Source: Paraspadella gotoi
Lineage: Eukaryota > Chaetognatha
Length of the DNA: 64,000 bases
Direction: 5' to 3'
NCBI GenBank assembly: GCA_051294375.1
Contig: CM119265.1
Span: 4,571,035-4,635,034, forward strand
Positions within the stretch are counted from its first letter, which is position 1. The number at the start of each line of letters is the position of its first letter. Under the pieces are notes generated by a model that made no database searches, was not told where the DNA came from, and saw only the letters and a list, made by a program, of their open reading frames with translations. Positions 55,159-64,000 of the stretch are shown here, in pieces. The position numbers and the translations under genes were made by a program.

Positions 55159-55356
55159 TCAAATTTTATTTTCTTTTTTTTCCCCCTTTTCCTTTTCTTT
55201 TTTCTTTTCCTTTCCATGCCTTTGTATCCGTTCCGAGGCCGAGATTGTTTCTGTCATTTCCACGCGCGCCCGCGCCGCCATCATGGTCGCCTCGGCTGCC
55301 GCCGCCGCTGCCGCTTCCGCCGCCTGTCCGCCCGCCATTTCTGCCGGCGCCGCCAT
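55159..55356 (-). CDS. Candidate first coding exon, Ala-rich start, unrecognised
   Basis: The minus-strand ATG at 55356 sits inside AAGATGGCGGC, the YY1 consensus that often overlaps start codons at animal promoters. The frame gives MAAPAEMAGGQAAEA, poly-Ala, then MTETISASERIQRHGKE and a Lys/Glu-rich tail from low-complexity DNA. Sixty-five codons remain open. The first 45 look plausible as an N-terminus in CpG-rich DNA; the Lys-rich tail is probably intron or UTR. No clear GT donor was identified and no domain is present. Poly-Ala from a GCC repeat could equally be chance. Confidence 0.22.
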   Translation of the reverse strand: MAAPAEMAGGQAAEAAAAAAAEATMMAARARVEMTETISASERIQRHGKEKKKEKEKGEKKENKI

Positions 55357-55360
55357 CTTG
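55349..55360 (-). promoter_or_regulatory. YY1-type site AAGATGGCGGC
   Basis: The plus strand reads GCCGCCATCTTG. In animals this site is common just downstream of transcription starts and around the start codon. The surroundings (55260-55380) are CpG-rich with GCCGCC runs. Confidence 0.4.
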
Positions 55361-55379
55361 GTCGCGCCGTAAAATCCTC

Positions 55380-56597
55380 GCTCTCGATTCGATATCAAAA
55401 GGTCAGCCGCAATAATTCGCTGCTGCCAAATTTTTCTGTGTTCGCCCGGCCACCCCCCCTCCACCGGGTTGAAGGCAGGGGAGTGAGAAGTGGGGTTTTC
55501 TGGGGATGTACATGTATAACTCTCTTCATGTCTCTCTTCTTAGCCAAGGTAAAAGACTAAGACCCGGAGTAATTAGAGGGAAATTTTTCTCTCCTCTCTC
55601 TCATCTCCCTCTCCTTCCTTCCATCTCTCTCCTCTCTCGTCTCCTCTCTCTTCTTCTCCTCTGGCTCATCTCTCTCTCTACTCTCTTCCCCTTCATTAAT
55701 TTTTTCCCCTCTATCTTAGTCAAGTCGCCGGATTGGATGACTGAGGAGAATGTTCAGGGGTTCTCTGTCTCTCCTGTTATGTCCTCTTATCTTCCCCTCT
55801 CTTCTTTCTCTCTCTCTCTCTCTCTCTCTTGGCCGAGGCTCGCCTCCTATCATCCTCTCCCCACTCTCTCTCCCTTCTTTCCCCCGTCTTCAGTCCCCTC
55901 GTTGTAACGGATTAATGAATTTCGATGAACTCGGATGAATTTCTTTCCGTTTACTTGAAATCTCCATCCGTTTTATTCTTTCCCTTATTTTCTCTCCTAT
56001 GTACATTTTATTTTCGGCCTTTTCTTTCTTTCTCTCTTTTGCATTTTATTCTTAGTTATCCTTTTTTAGTTGTTTTCTTTTGCTGCACCATAGATTTTTC
56101 TACTTTATTTGCTTACATTTAGTATTTTTTTATTTCACTCTCACTCTTTTTTTTTGTTGGTATTTTTTTTAATTTTATCGATTTAAAAGGTCTTTAGCCA
56201 TTTAATATCTTCATGAGATTTGTACTTAATGATCCAATTAGAAACCTTGGATAAAAATTATCCAAAAGACAAAACTCGCATTCTCCTCTTCCGCATAAGT
56301 TGAATATGTTGAATATATAATAACAACTAAATCTTGTCATTTAAACAATAAACATTGACGAATTGACTGGATTAGTTCCCCTTCCACAGAGAATCGGCCC
56401 ATATTTTCGATATAAACTCCCCACAAACGACAAATTCACAATAGCGCACAATGAGCATTGTCCTTTACGCTTTCGACGAACTGCTTCCCCCCCTCCTCTT
56501 TTCAAATCCTCTCTCTCTCTCTCTCTCTCTCCTCTATCTCAATCGTCCTCGTCCTCAATCTCTCATCCCTCTCTCCTCGTCTCCTCTTCTCTCTCTC
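55380..56597. other. Pyrimidine-rich DNA, no gene seen
   Basis: CT-rich low-complexity DNA at 55585-55890 and T-rich DNA to 56170, then AT-rich and CT-rich sequence to the gap. Frames are Ser/Leu/Phe/Pro low complexity. Confidence 0.5.
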
Positions 56598-56689
56598 NNN
56601 NNNNNNNNNNNNNNNNNNNNNNNNNNNNNNNNNNNNNNNNNNNNNNNNNNNNNNNNNNNNNNNNNNNNNNNNNNNNNNNNNNNNNNNNN
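56598..56689. other. Assembly gap (92 N)
   Basis: The left edge is a CTCTCTCTC run; probably another microsatellite-caused break. Confidence 0.98.
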
Positions 56690-57900
56690 CTTCTCCGCCT
56701 CCCTGGAGGTTCGTGTTTGTTCTCGGCAAACATCCTCCGATTCCTCCCTTTCCTTTCCTCCATTTTTCTCCCTTTTTTCCCCCTTTCCTTTTCAATTGCT
56801 CCTTGCTCCTCTTCTCCGCCGGAAATTCTCGAACCCTTCGTGTCTCATTAACCCTATTTTTTTTTTCGGCGGCCGCTCCTTCCCACCCCCACTAACGTCC
56901 TGTGAATGTATCGTCCCTGCTATCGCCTTTAATTCTGTCTTCGCCTTCGAACGCACAACGCTCCTTTTCCCCCCTCCCCACCCCCGTTGTTAATCAAGGG
57001 CCTTTTCATCGCCGCGCGAATGCGCATCCTGGTCGCGTCAGGAGGAAATGCTTCGACGTCGTCGTCGTCGTCGTCGTCCTCGTTATCTCTTCGGGGTTTG
57101 CGGTGAAACCGAGAGCGTCCCCATCGAAATGTCGCTTTGGCCGCAAGGCGGCGCAGCGCATTCGTGACGCCGGGCATTCCCAACGCCGTTAGCGAGAATG
57201 AAAAGGGAGTAAGGATGGTTCGAGTTGGGAGCGATGAGATAAATGACAGAGGCAAGCTTCGAAAATTGTATCCCGAGAAACTAATTAGGGTTTGGAAAAG
57301 TCAGATGGCGTCTACGTTTTAACTCTCGATTCTACGTAATATTCCGGTTATTGTTGTTCTATGGAGTCCGCGATGTCGTCTTCGTTCCAACGCGTTTTAA
57401 CCTCATTCCATTTCCCGTTTTACTGCCAACCATATTTCCGAGTCTTTCATCGAAAGGACTCTCTTCCACATTTCCCCGTCTCCACGACCCTCCCCCTTTC
57501 CTTTCCTCCCTTTCCTTTCCTTTCCTCCCTTTTTCTTTTCTTGGCTCTCGTCTCACCTTCAACGGAGAATCGATTCCTCGGGTCTTTTCTCTTTGTTTGC
57601 TCACCTCCCTCTCTCTCGCTTCCTCTCTCCCTCTTTACTTATTCACGAAGGACTTACCTTCGATTTCCTCCTTTTTCTCTTCTCTCCTTTTCTCTTCCCC
57701 CTTTCTCTTTCTCGAATTCACGAAACCAATTCTCATTTAGCTCTTCTCTCAACGTTCTCCTCCCACGAATGTCCTTCCTCCCTAGATTCTCCTCCTCCCT
57801 CCCCGTTTCCCTTCCTCCCCTTCTTCCCTTCTTCCCCTACTCCCCTTCCTCCCCTCTCTTCCGACGGACGATTTCCATTCCGCCCTTCCCGGCTTACAAT
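56690..57900. other. No gene seen; (GTC)n at 57058-57078
   Basis: Pyrimidine-rich DNA (CCTTTCC/CCTCCC runs at 56740-56820 and 57480-57850) around a CpG-rich part at 57000-57190. Long Ser/Pro/Leu/Phe frames (up to 204 codons at 57361-57975) follow the C/T bias and carry no recognisable domain. Confidence 0.45.
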
Positions 57901-57944
57901 ACGTTTACGTCCCAAAGACCGGAACGGTCGAGGATTTCTCTCGC

Positions 57945-58020
57945 GTTGCCATGGAAACGACGTAGACGACGATGATGAGGAGGACGATTCGACGGGGGAT
58001 CAGCCGTTGCCGTTGGTAAC
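57945..58020. promoter_or_regulatory. Pair of RFX X-boxes, 61 bp apart
   Basis: GTTGCCATGGAAAC at 57945-57958 is a textbook X-box with a 2-base spacer. GTTGCC and GGTAAC with a 3-base spacer form a second at 58006-58020. Between them lies a GACGATGATGAGG purine stretch. RFX sites are typical of promoters of ciliary genes in ciliated sensory cells and also occur at other promoters. No gene can be assigned. Confidence 0.5.
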
Positions 58021-58231
58021 AAAAAGCGAGCGTTGGCTCGGGTCACGACGGATCGAGTCAATAAATAACTGTTTTTTTAACGACATGGAAAAGAACCGAT
58101 GCTGAGCGATGACGAACGATGCTTTTCGATAATTCTCGAATGTACGACGACGTTTAAAATTTGATTCATGTGCCCTCTGTTTAATTCTAATAACAATTAA
58201 AATGTCACGATTCTCATAAATAGTCAATCTC
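58021..58231. other. Unique DNA between the X-boxes and the dispersed repeat
   Basis: No coding frame beyond 75 codons and no repeat; any gene served by the X-boxes is not evident. Confidence 0.35.
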
Positions 58232-58350
58232 TATGAAATTTGTACAACCAATATAAAAATTATCCATTCATTTAATAAATAAGCTATCTTGTCCCTGACT
58301 TTGGACAGGCTTTGGTGGTTTAAGGCCTCCATCACACTTACAAGATAATA
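58232..58350 (-). repeat. Dispersed repeat, copy 2 (inverted relative to 23161-23276)
   Basis: Reverse complement of 23161-23276 with only a few differences, for example a 2-base change beside ATTGGTTGTAC and GTGTGA for GAGTGA. The match stops abruptly at both ends, as expected for a copied or transposed fragment. Confidence 0.88.
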
Positions 58351-59788
58351 ACTATAATAAATTAATAATTAGTTAATACTTTTCTCAATGATGTCCTTTC
58401 ACTAATTCGTGATTTATTCGAAAGCTTTCTCGAAAATGAACCCCACGACATAACCCTTACCAGTAACCACGCCCTTACATCGTCACTCCATTCCTTTCCA
58501 CGCCCAGACATTTCTTCCGGCGTTTTGGCCGACGAATCCGGTTCTCGTTCCATTTCCGCCGGACGCGATTCCGGAAATCCCGATAACTTCCTCCTCCCCT
58601 TCGTTAAATCCTTCCACAGTGACAAAATCCACAGTAGATTTCATCTCGGAAATCCATCCGGCGCTCGGCGACTTTTCGAAGTTCGCCTCTTTGACCGCAA
58701 GCCCTCACATTGTGGGTCGGCCATTTGATATTGGGAAATCTGATAGTGCGTAGGTGAGGTGCGTACGTTATAATCTGTCGAAAACCTCACTCAAGTTTTA
58801 AATATTGTTTACACTTAGACTACTCAATATTCTCTATCTACCAAAACTGCAGTCAGCATTTCTGTAATATGTTTTCCCTTCAAACTAACATATGCGAAGT
58901 CGTTTAATCCCCATCTTCCTTACTTACCCTCCCACCCTTCCCTTCTTTCGGGATTATGAATGCCCCTTAAAATTGCGCGACGCATCGTTCATCATTCCGC
59001 CTCCGATGACGCGCCTCGCCCGATCCCCAATCGCCAGAGCTTCTTTGTGCGGGAGTCCGATTTTCCTTCGTCCGTTCGGGTGACGGATGACGTTCGAGGA
59101 TGAACGGACGGACGGACGTACCGAATCCGCGTTCTTTGACCGAACAAGAGGTTCATCCCTTTCGCTTCGAAACGTTCCCGGCGAATCGCAGTGAAACTCT
59201 CACAGAAAAACTCACGGACTCACGCGGTCTGCAAACAAACAGTCTCCCGCGCCCTCCCGTCTTCTCACATACTCCCCCTCTCGTCGCGGTGGCTCTTGTC
59301 TTTGCTCAAAGTTCACATCGGGGATCACGCTTCATTATCTGTGCCTTTGCATGTCCCCAGAGTGTGATGGAAGGAGGGAAAGGGATGGATGGAGTGGAGG
59401 GGGGGGGGAGAAAATATAAACCGACGGCGCTGTTGAACGATTTACTGCATTTTTTTGTGGTTTTTTGTTTGCTCAAAACTCTCTCGGTCTCTCTTTTGCT
59501 TTATTCTCTCTATATCTGCTTCTTCTATCTTTCTACGTCTCTCTCTCTTCTATTTCTCTCTTCATGTCCCTCTATCTCTCTCTTCTTTTTCTCTTTCTCT
59601 TCATACTCTCCCTCCCGATATCTGGCGACCTTCTATCAAGACGCCCACGACATTGAAGACTGCCAGAAATCTGCAATCGATGAATCATCGATTGCGGATT
59701 TTATTCAATCCAAATGATAAAATAGGACTCGGCCGTGCCACCAATGGCCAATGGCGCTAAATCCGCCGAGGAGAGTCTCGTGCGGGAA

Positions 59789-59790
<2 letters not shown>
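58351..59790. other. No gene seen; CpG-rich 58960-59240
   Basis: Mixed unique DNA. 58960-59240 is CpG-rich with (GGAC)n at 59104-59116. A 205-codon frame (59100-59717) begins with mixed composition (MNGRTDVPNPRSLTEQEVHP) but its second half is Ser/Leu/Phe low complexity and no domain is recognisable. Weak coding potential at most in 59100-59400. Confidence 0.35.
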
Positions 59791-59879
<89 letters not shown>

Positions 59880-59882
59880 GAG
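59791..59882. repeat. (GA)n microsatellite, about 90 bp
   Basis: Pure GA with one GGG interruption near the end; a (GAC)n tract follows at 59980-60010. Confidence 0.97.
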
Positions 59883-60275
59883 AATGAAGAATGAGCGATG
59901 GAAATGCGCAGACATGAAAGGAGAGAGAGAACGAAAGTTTCGACTCTTTGCCTCAAAAAAACTGCACGACATCATGAAGGACGACGACGACGACGACGAC
60001 AACGACGACGGAAGCGGCACACGAGGCAGGCCCCCCGGTCGCGTTTCAATGTCCATTTCTCCTCGACGACGTCCGTCATCGACGTCCGCTGTTTTTCGAG
60101 GTCGAACGATGAAAAGGAAAATCCCTTTTCCGACCTTTTCTCCTTTTCTCCTTTTTTCCTTTTTTTTTTCTTAATTCTTTTCATTTTTTCTTCCACGTTT
60201 TTGTAAAAAAAAAAGTCTTTTCGTTTCCTTCCGGCCTCCCCCAACGTCCGACTCTCCATCGTCTTTTCTCGCATC

Positions 60276-60292
60276 CCGGAAGTGGGCGTGGC
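60276..60292. promoter_or_regulatory. Composite ETS + GC/KLF box
   Basis: CCGGAAGTGGGCGTGGC; the last 16 bases are identical to 23804-23819. Such an exact composite twice in one window suggests a shared promoter module. Confidence 0.4.
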
Positions 60293-60438
60293 TTTCGATC
60301 TCTATTTTCGCGTCTTTCTTGAAAAAACGTCCTCCATAAAGTTTGTTCTTCTAGTATCGAGTCTTTTCTTAGATGTTCAAAAAATAAAACAATTTTATTT
60401 TCTTAATTTGTCTTAAATTTTTTGTTAATTTTTCAAAA

Positions 60439-60443
<5 letters not shown>
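60293..60443. other. T-rich and AT-rich DNA, nothing recognised
   Basis: Short stretch between the ETS/GC composite and the GA microsatellite at 60444. Confidence 0.35.

Positions 60444-60500
<57 letters not shown>
60444..60500. repeat. (GA)n microsatellite
   Basis: About 57 bp of pure GA followed by shorter GAGAGACAGAGAG runs. Confidence 0.96.
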
Positions 60501-60503
<3 letters not shown>

Positions 60504-60779
60504 TTAAAAAGAGAGACAGAGAGAAGGACCAAACCCCAGACAGAGAGAGCGGGACACAGAATCTTTTCCGTTTTACATCTCAACATATCCTCGTTAAACT
60601 CGTTCTACATTGTTATCCTGGATTCGCTCTTTAACCTAACCTTTCCTTTTCTCTATGCCTCCCTCCTCCTCCTCCTCTTCCTCCGCCTTTTCTAGGAAAT
60701 AATCCTCCTTTTACTATTTTCTTTCGTCTCTTTTATTCGTGGAGGGGCGATCGTAAAGAAGTGGCAGCGATGGAAGGAG

Positions 60780-61139
60780 ATGGAAGGAGATGCTGGAAAA
60801 GATGCGAATGGATTGGAACGGAAGATTGAAAGAAGAAGAAGAAAGGAAAAATGGGAAAAAGATCAAAGGAAAGAAGAAGAAAAAGAAAGAAAAGAAAAAA
60901 AGAAAGAAGAAAGAAGAACAGAAGAAAAAGAAAAAAGAAAGGAAAGAAAGAGAAAAAAGAGAAAGAAGAAAAGAAAGATAAGAAAGGAAAGAAAGAAAGA
61001 AAGAAAGAAAAGAAAGAAAGAAAGAAGAAAGAAGAAAGAAAGAAAGAGAAGAAAGAGAAAGAGGAAAGAAGAAAAAAATCAGGGAAAAATGACGAACGTG
61101 AAGAAAAAAAATGGAAGCTGTTTGTTCGGAAAAGATTAA
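60780..61139. repeat. (GAAA)/(AAGA) purine low-complexity tract
   Basis: About 270 bp of irregular AAGAAAG units. All three plus-strand frames are open because the strand is almost all purine and stop codons are rare, giving Lys/Glu/Arg peptides. This is a composition effect and not a gene. Confidence 0.88.
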
Positions 61140-61243
61140 CCTATTGAAGTAATTTTGAGAAGAGATATAAATGATGTGATTTTTAAAATGAAAATGAAAA
61201 AAAAAAAAAAAAACAACCGTTAACTGGTTCTTTCGAAACAGGA

Positions 61244-61302
61244 GTACCTCATGTGATTTTTTTTTTCAATTTGGAAATTAAAAAATGCATTTCATGAGGT
61301 AC
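61244..61302. repeat. Imperfect 59-bp hairpin
   Basis: GTACCTCATG (61244-61253) pairs with CATGAGGTAC (61293-61302), and pairing continues imperfectly through T-rich against A-rich DNA. The size fits a pre-miRNA-like fold or a tiny foldback, but the inner stem is only A/T and no known miRNA seed was recognised. Confidence 0.4.
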
Positions 61303-61616
61303 GCTCGACCCAGAGAAAAAAACGGAGAAAGTTGGCGTTTATTTGCGGATCCTAAATAAATTTGAACCTCATCGTCATTCGTCTTCGCGGATACAAAACG
61401 TCTCCTCCTTTTCCTTCGCCTTCTTCGCCTCCTTGAAAAATTCCCTCTTAAAAACTTTTTACGCCGTGGAAAGAGAATAGAGGGCGCGGAGGTGGGGTGG
61501 GGGGCGGAGAGAGAAGAAGAGAGAGCCCATTGTTATTGTCGTTTATGGGAGGGAGAGCGGGAAATGTCTGAATTCGGACGGCATTTACGCGAAAACTCAT
61601 AAATCCGGGTTTTCGG

Positions 61617-61618
<2 letters not shown>

Positions 61619-61688
<70 letters not shown>

Positions 61689-61706
61689 TGAGAGAGAGAG
61701 AGAGAG
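61619..61706. repeat. (GA)n microsatellite, interrupted
   Basis: GA repeats with ATGAG, AGGAG and GTGAG interruptions, followed by a CpG-rich patch with GCCGCCGCC near 61741. Confidence 0.95.
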
Positions 61707-63284
61707 ATCGCGCGTTTGTGGTTGCGCCGATGCGCAAACTGCCGCCGCCGATAGGGATTCTCTTCGGGCAGGAAGTTATATTAAAGCTGTTCACTTTTAT
61801 GGGGGTCGATTCGTTGGGGAGGAGAGGGGGGTGAGGAAAAGGTGAGGTAAGATGGGAGAAAGTAAAAGGAAATTGAAAAGTAAAACGATAAGAAGGAAGA
61901 GGAAATGAGGAAAACAAAGAAAAGAAATTGGAAAACGTAATGAAACATTTTTTTTGGAAAATATATTTTTTAAAAGTTGACTTTCTGACAATATTACATG
62001 ATTTATTGATGTATATGATAATTATTTTCGGTTATAAAGTAAAGATAAAAGATACGTCAATGAAATTATTGGATGACGACAACCAATATTGAATAATCGA
62101 AATAAAAAAAAAGATTTCTAAAAACGCTTTTCTATTTGTTTTTCAACATATCTACGTACAAGAAACAAACCCAAAGTTTCTCCCAAGTCTAAGATATCCT
62201 CCTAATTTCTTTTCTCTTTGAAACATCATCTGCCTCCTCCTTTTTTCTCCTTTTTTTTTTCAAGACGCAGATCAATAAACGACGAAAAACAACAAACAGA
62301 AGAAAAAAAATGTGGTGAGGGTAAACAAATCCCTTTCCATCCGAGGATTCTGCTCTTTCGATGGCGTCTCTCTTTTTTTTTTCTTTCGGAATGAGAGAAA
62401 AATAGAAAACAAAAAAAAATGAGAATATTAAGTCTCTCCGGTTTTTGGGGGGGAAAATGAGAAAAAAATACAAAATGTCTTTTGTTTGCGTTTCTACTTT
62501 ATATTCCAATGATTCTTTTGTTCTCTTTGGTTTGGCCCGTCTTTTATTTTTTTAAAAATTTACCAATTTAAAAAAAAAGGGGTTTTACTTTCATCTCGCG
62601 TATATTTTCCGCAGATGGTGAACTTAATTCGACGTAAACAAACAAAAAAATTGCTGTAAGAACCGTCTGCTCTCCAGAGTCAATTATTCCATTGCTTTAA
62701 GAGCGCGTCTCCCAGCTGCGGCTACTGAGTGGTTTTTCTTTCTTTCAATTTTAAAGTGACTTTCTTTTTATGTTTGTAAAAACGAAAGCGAAATTCCATA
62801 AACTAAACTTTTTTCCTTATTAAAAAAAATTTAATTAGTTTTTGGATCGAATGGTAACTGCACTGTCGTCATAAAAACCGAGCTGGATCACCAAATTTAT
62901 ATAACTATTGCCCAAAATACATTCCATGGATTCTCGTTCTGACAAACGAAAAATAAAAAAAAACTTTACAAAAAATTTTAAAAAATCAAATAATCGGCGA
63001 ATGGAATTAAATATTTAGCGGAATCATTTGTTCTGCGGTCACAGATGCTGCTCTCGGTACCATTTTTATTTTATCTTATGTTTTTTGATTAAAATAATTT
63101 TGTTTCCAAACGGATCGAACGGAATTTTTATTGAATCGTGTGTTTTTGTTTCGAAAAAAAAAAAATTTTAACACAGATATCGCCGCTGAGAATGCAGCGG
63201 TTTTTACGAATGAGCTGCTTAGTTTTTCTCCTTTTGACCAAAAAATTTAATCATTTGTGTTCGTTCTTGTCGTTATTATCGTTT

Positions 63285-63285
<1 letters not shown>
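61707..63285. other. AT-rich unique DNA, no gene seen
   Basis: Mostly AT-rich with purine or pyrimidine homopolymers; short frames only. No repeat, RNA gene or motif cluster was recognised. Confidence 0.45.

Positions 63286-63336
<51 letters not shown>
63286..63336. repeat. (GTC)n trinucleotide repeat, about 16 units
   Basis: Longest GTC tract in the window. The poly-Ser reading is an artefact of the repeat. Confidence 0.97.
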
Positions 63337-63338
<2 letters not shown>

Positions 63339-64000
63339 TCGTCAACGACGCGGCCGCGCCCGAAAAATTACGACCTTTTCCCGATCGAATGAAAAGAGAA
63401 AGAAAAAAATAAACATAAAAAGAAAAAATATCATAAAATGTCGTTTACGTCGCCAAAATTTGACGAGAAACGAGGTCACCAGACGTAAAAAAAAATGGAA
63501 GAAAAAAAAGGGAAAGTAAAAAAGGAGAGAATTTAGTGGAAAAGAAAAGGAAAAAAAAAAACTAAAAAGGAAAAAAAAAAGAAAACTGAAAAAATAATCG
63601 GAAGGAAAGAAATAAAAAAGAGGGAAAATAAAGCCGCCCCCGTCGCTCAAAAGCCGCCGCTGATGCCGCCGCCGCAGCCGCCGCCGCCTTCGTCGTCGTT
63701 CGTTGTCAAAAACGCATGCGGCGGCGGCTGCTTTCGCCCTCGCGCCCTTTAGTGAGGGTCACAGTTCGGGCAAGGGAGAGGGGAAGAGAGAGACGAGAGT
63801 TATCGGCAGCGTAAAGCAAAATGTATCACGTGATTTACCGACTAAAAATTTAATTTAATTAAAATTTGCGTTTTGCGTCATTCAATCCCGATTTAACTCC
63901 ACAAAAGAGCGTAGCGCCTACTACCTGGCGTGGCGTAGCGGGGTGCACGTAGCATGGACGGATTCTACGGTCGCGTCCCGCCAACCGTTTCACGACGCAC
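63337..64000. other. Purine-rich DNA, then CpG-rich edge with GCC repeats and one E-box
   Basis: 63400-63640 is A-rich purine DNA. 63640-63740 is GC-rich with GCCGCCGC runs. TCACGTGA lies at 63826-63833. From 63900 the sequence is CpG-rich with GTAGCG repeated, possibly the start of another island cut by the window edge. Confidence 0.4.

Noticed and set aside
57361-57975. 204-codon Ser/Pro/Phe/Leu frame
   Set aside because: Follows CCTTTCC/CCTCCC pyrimidine bias; two other long overlapping frames of the same type share the DNA.

Overview
The window looks like non-coding DNA from an animal genome, probably an invertebrate; I cannot name the species. The evidence is: no compact open reading frames, very many (GA)n/(CT)n, (GTC)n and (GCC)n microsatellites, AT-rich DNA-transposon-like inserts with 8-bp target-site duplications, and short CpG-rich islands carrying animal-type transcription-factor motifs (CACGTG E-boxes, ETS, CRE, NF-Y/CCAAT, RFX X-box, YY1). 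No tRNA, rRNA, CRISPR array or prokaryotic operon is visible. Nearly all long open frames are translations of simple repeats (Ser-Leu, Arg-Glu, Phe/Ser, poly-Asp). I call no gene with confidence and list only a few weak candidate coding segments.

Layout: 1-2137 is pyrimidine-rich and contains an error-rich duplication of about 350 bp. 2163-4380 is mixed unique and CT-repeat DNA. 4382-8110 holds a second error-rich duplication (4382-4950 against 7582-8110) around an AT-rich insert with a minisatellite and a transposon end. 8110-11000 is microsatellites with a GC-rich X-box island. 11033-11640 is a complete palindromic MITE-like element with a perfect 8-bp target-site duplication. 12300-14000 has two E-box clusters and long GA tracts. 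15113-18423 is a 3.3-kb AT-rich element with inverted arms of about 1 kb; its spacer holds a hammerhead-ribozyme-like core. 18900-28240 mixes minisatellites, promoter-like islands, a dispersed repeat and a 258-bp gap. 28242-40473 is a tandem array of a 4.6-kb non-coding unit in three copies, the first cut short by a 25-N gap. 40474-64000 is unique microsatellite-rich DNA with several promoter-like islands and gaps, including one place (42806-43419) where two contig ends overlap and were not merged.

Assembly quality matters for every interpretation here. There are nine N runs: five are exactly 25 bp (2138, 3094, 31134, 40640, 43100) and four have other sizes (24271, 45694, 52905, 56598). Several duplications abut the 25-N runs or differ mainly by single-base indels, which suggests long-read gap filling rather than biology.

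The most interesting biological signals are the long-arm inverted-repeat element with its ribozyme-like motif, the related short-arm MITE family, and the recurring motif-cluster-plus-GA-tract arrangement at candidate promoters (12321, 13291, 23804, 42827, 52680, 57945).
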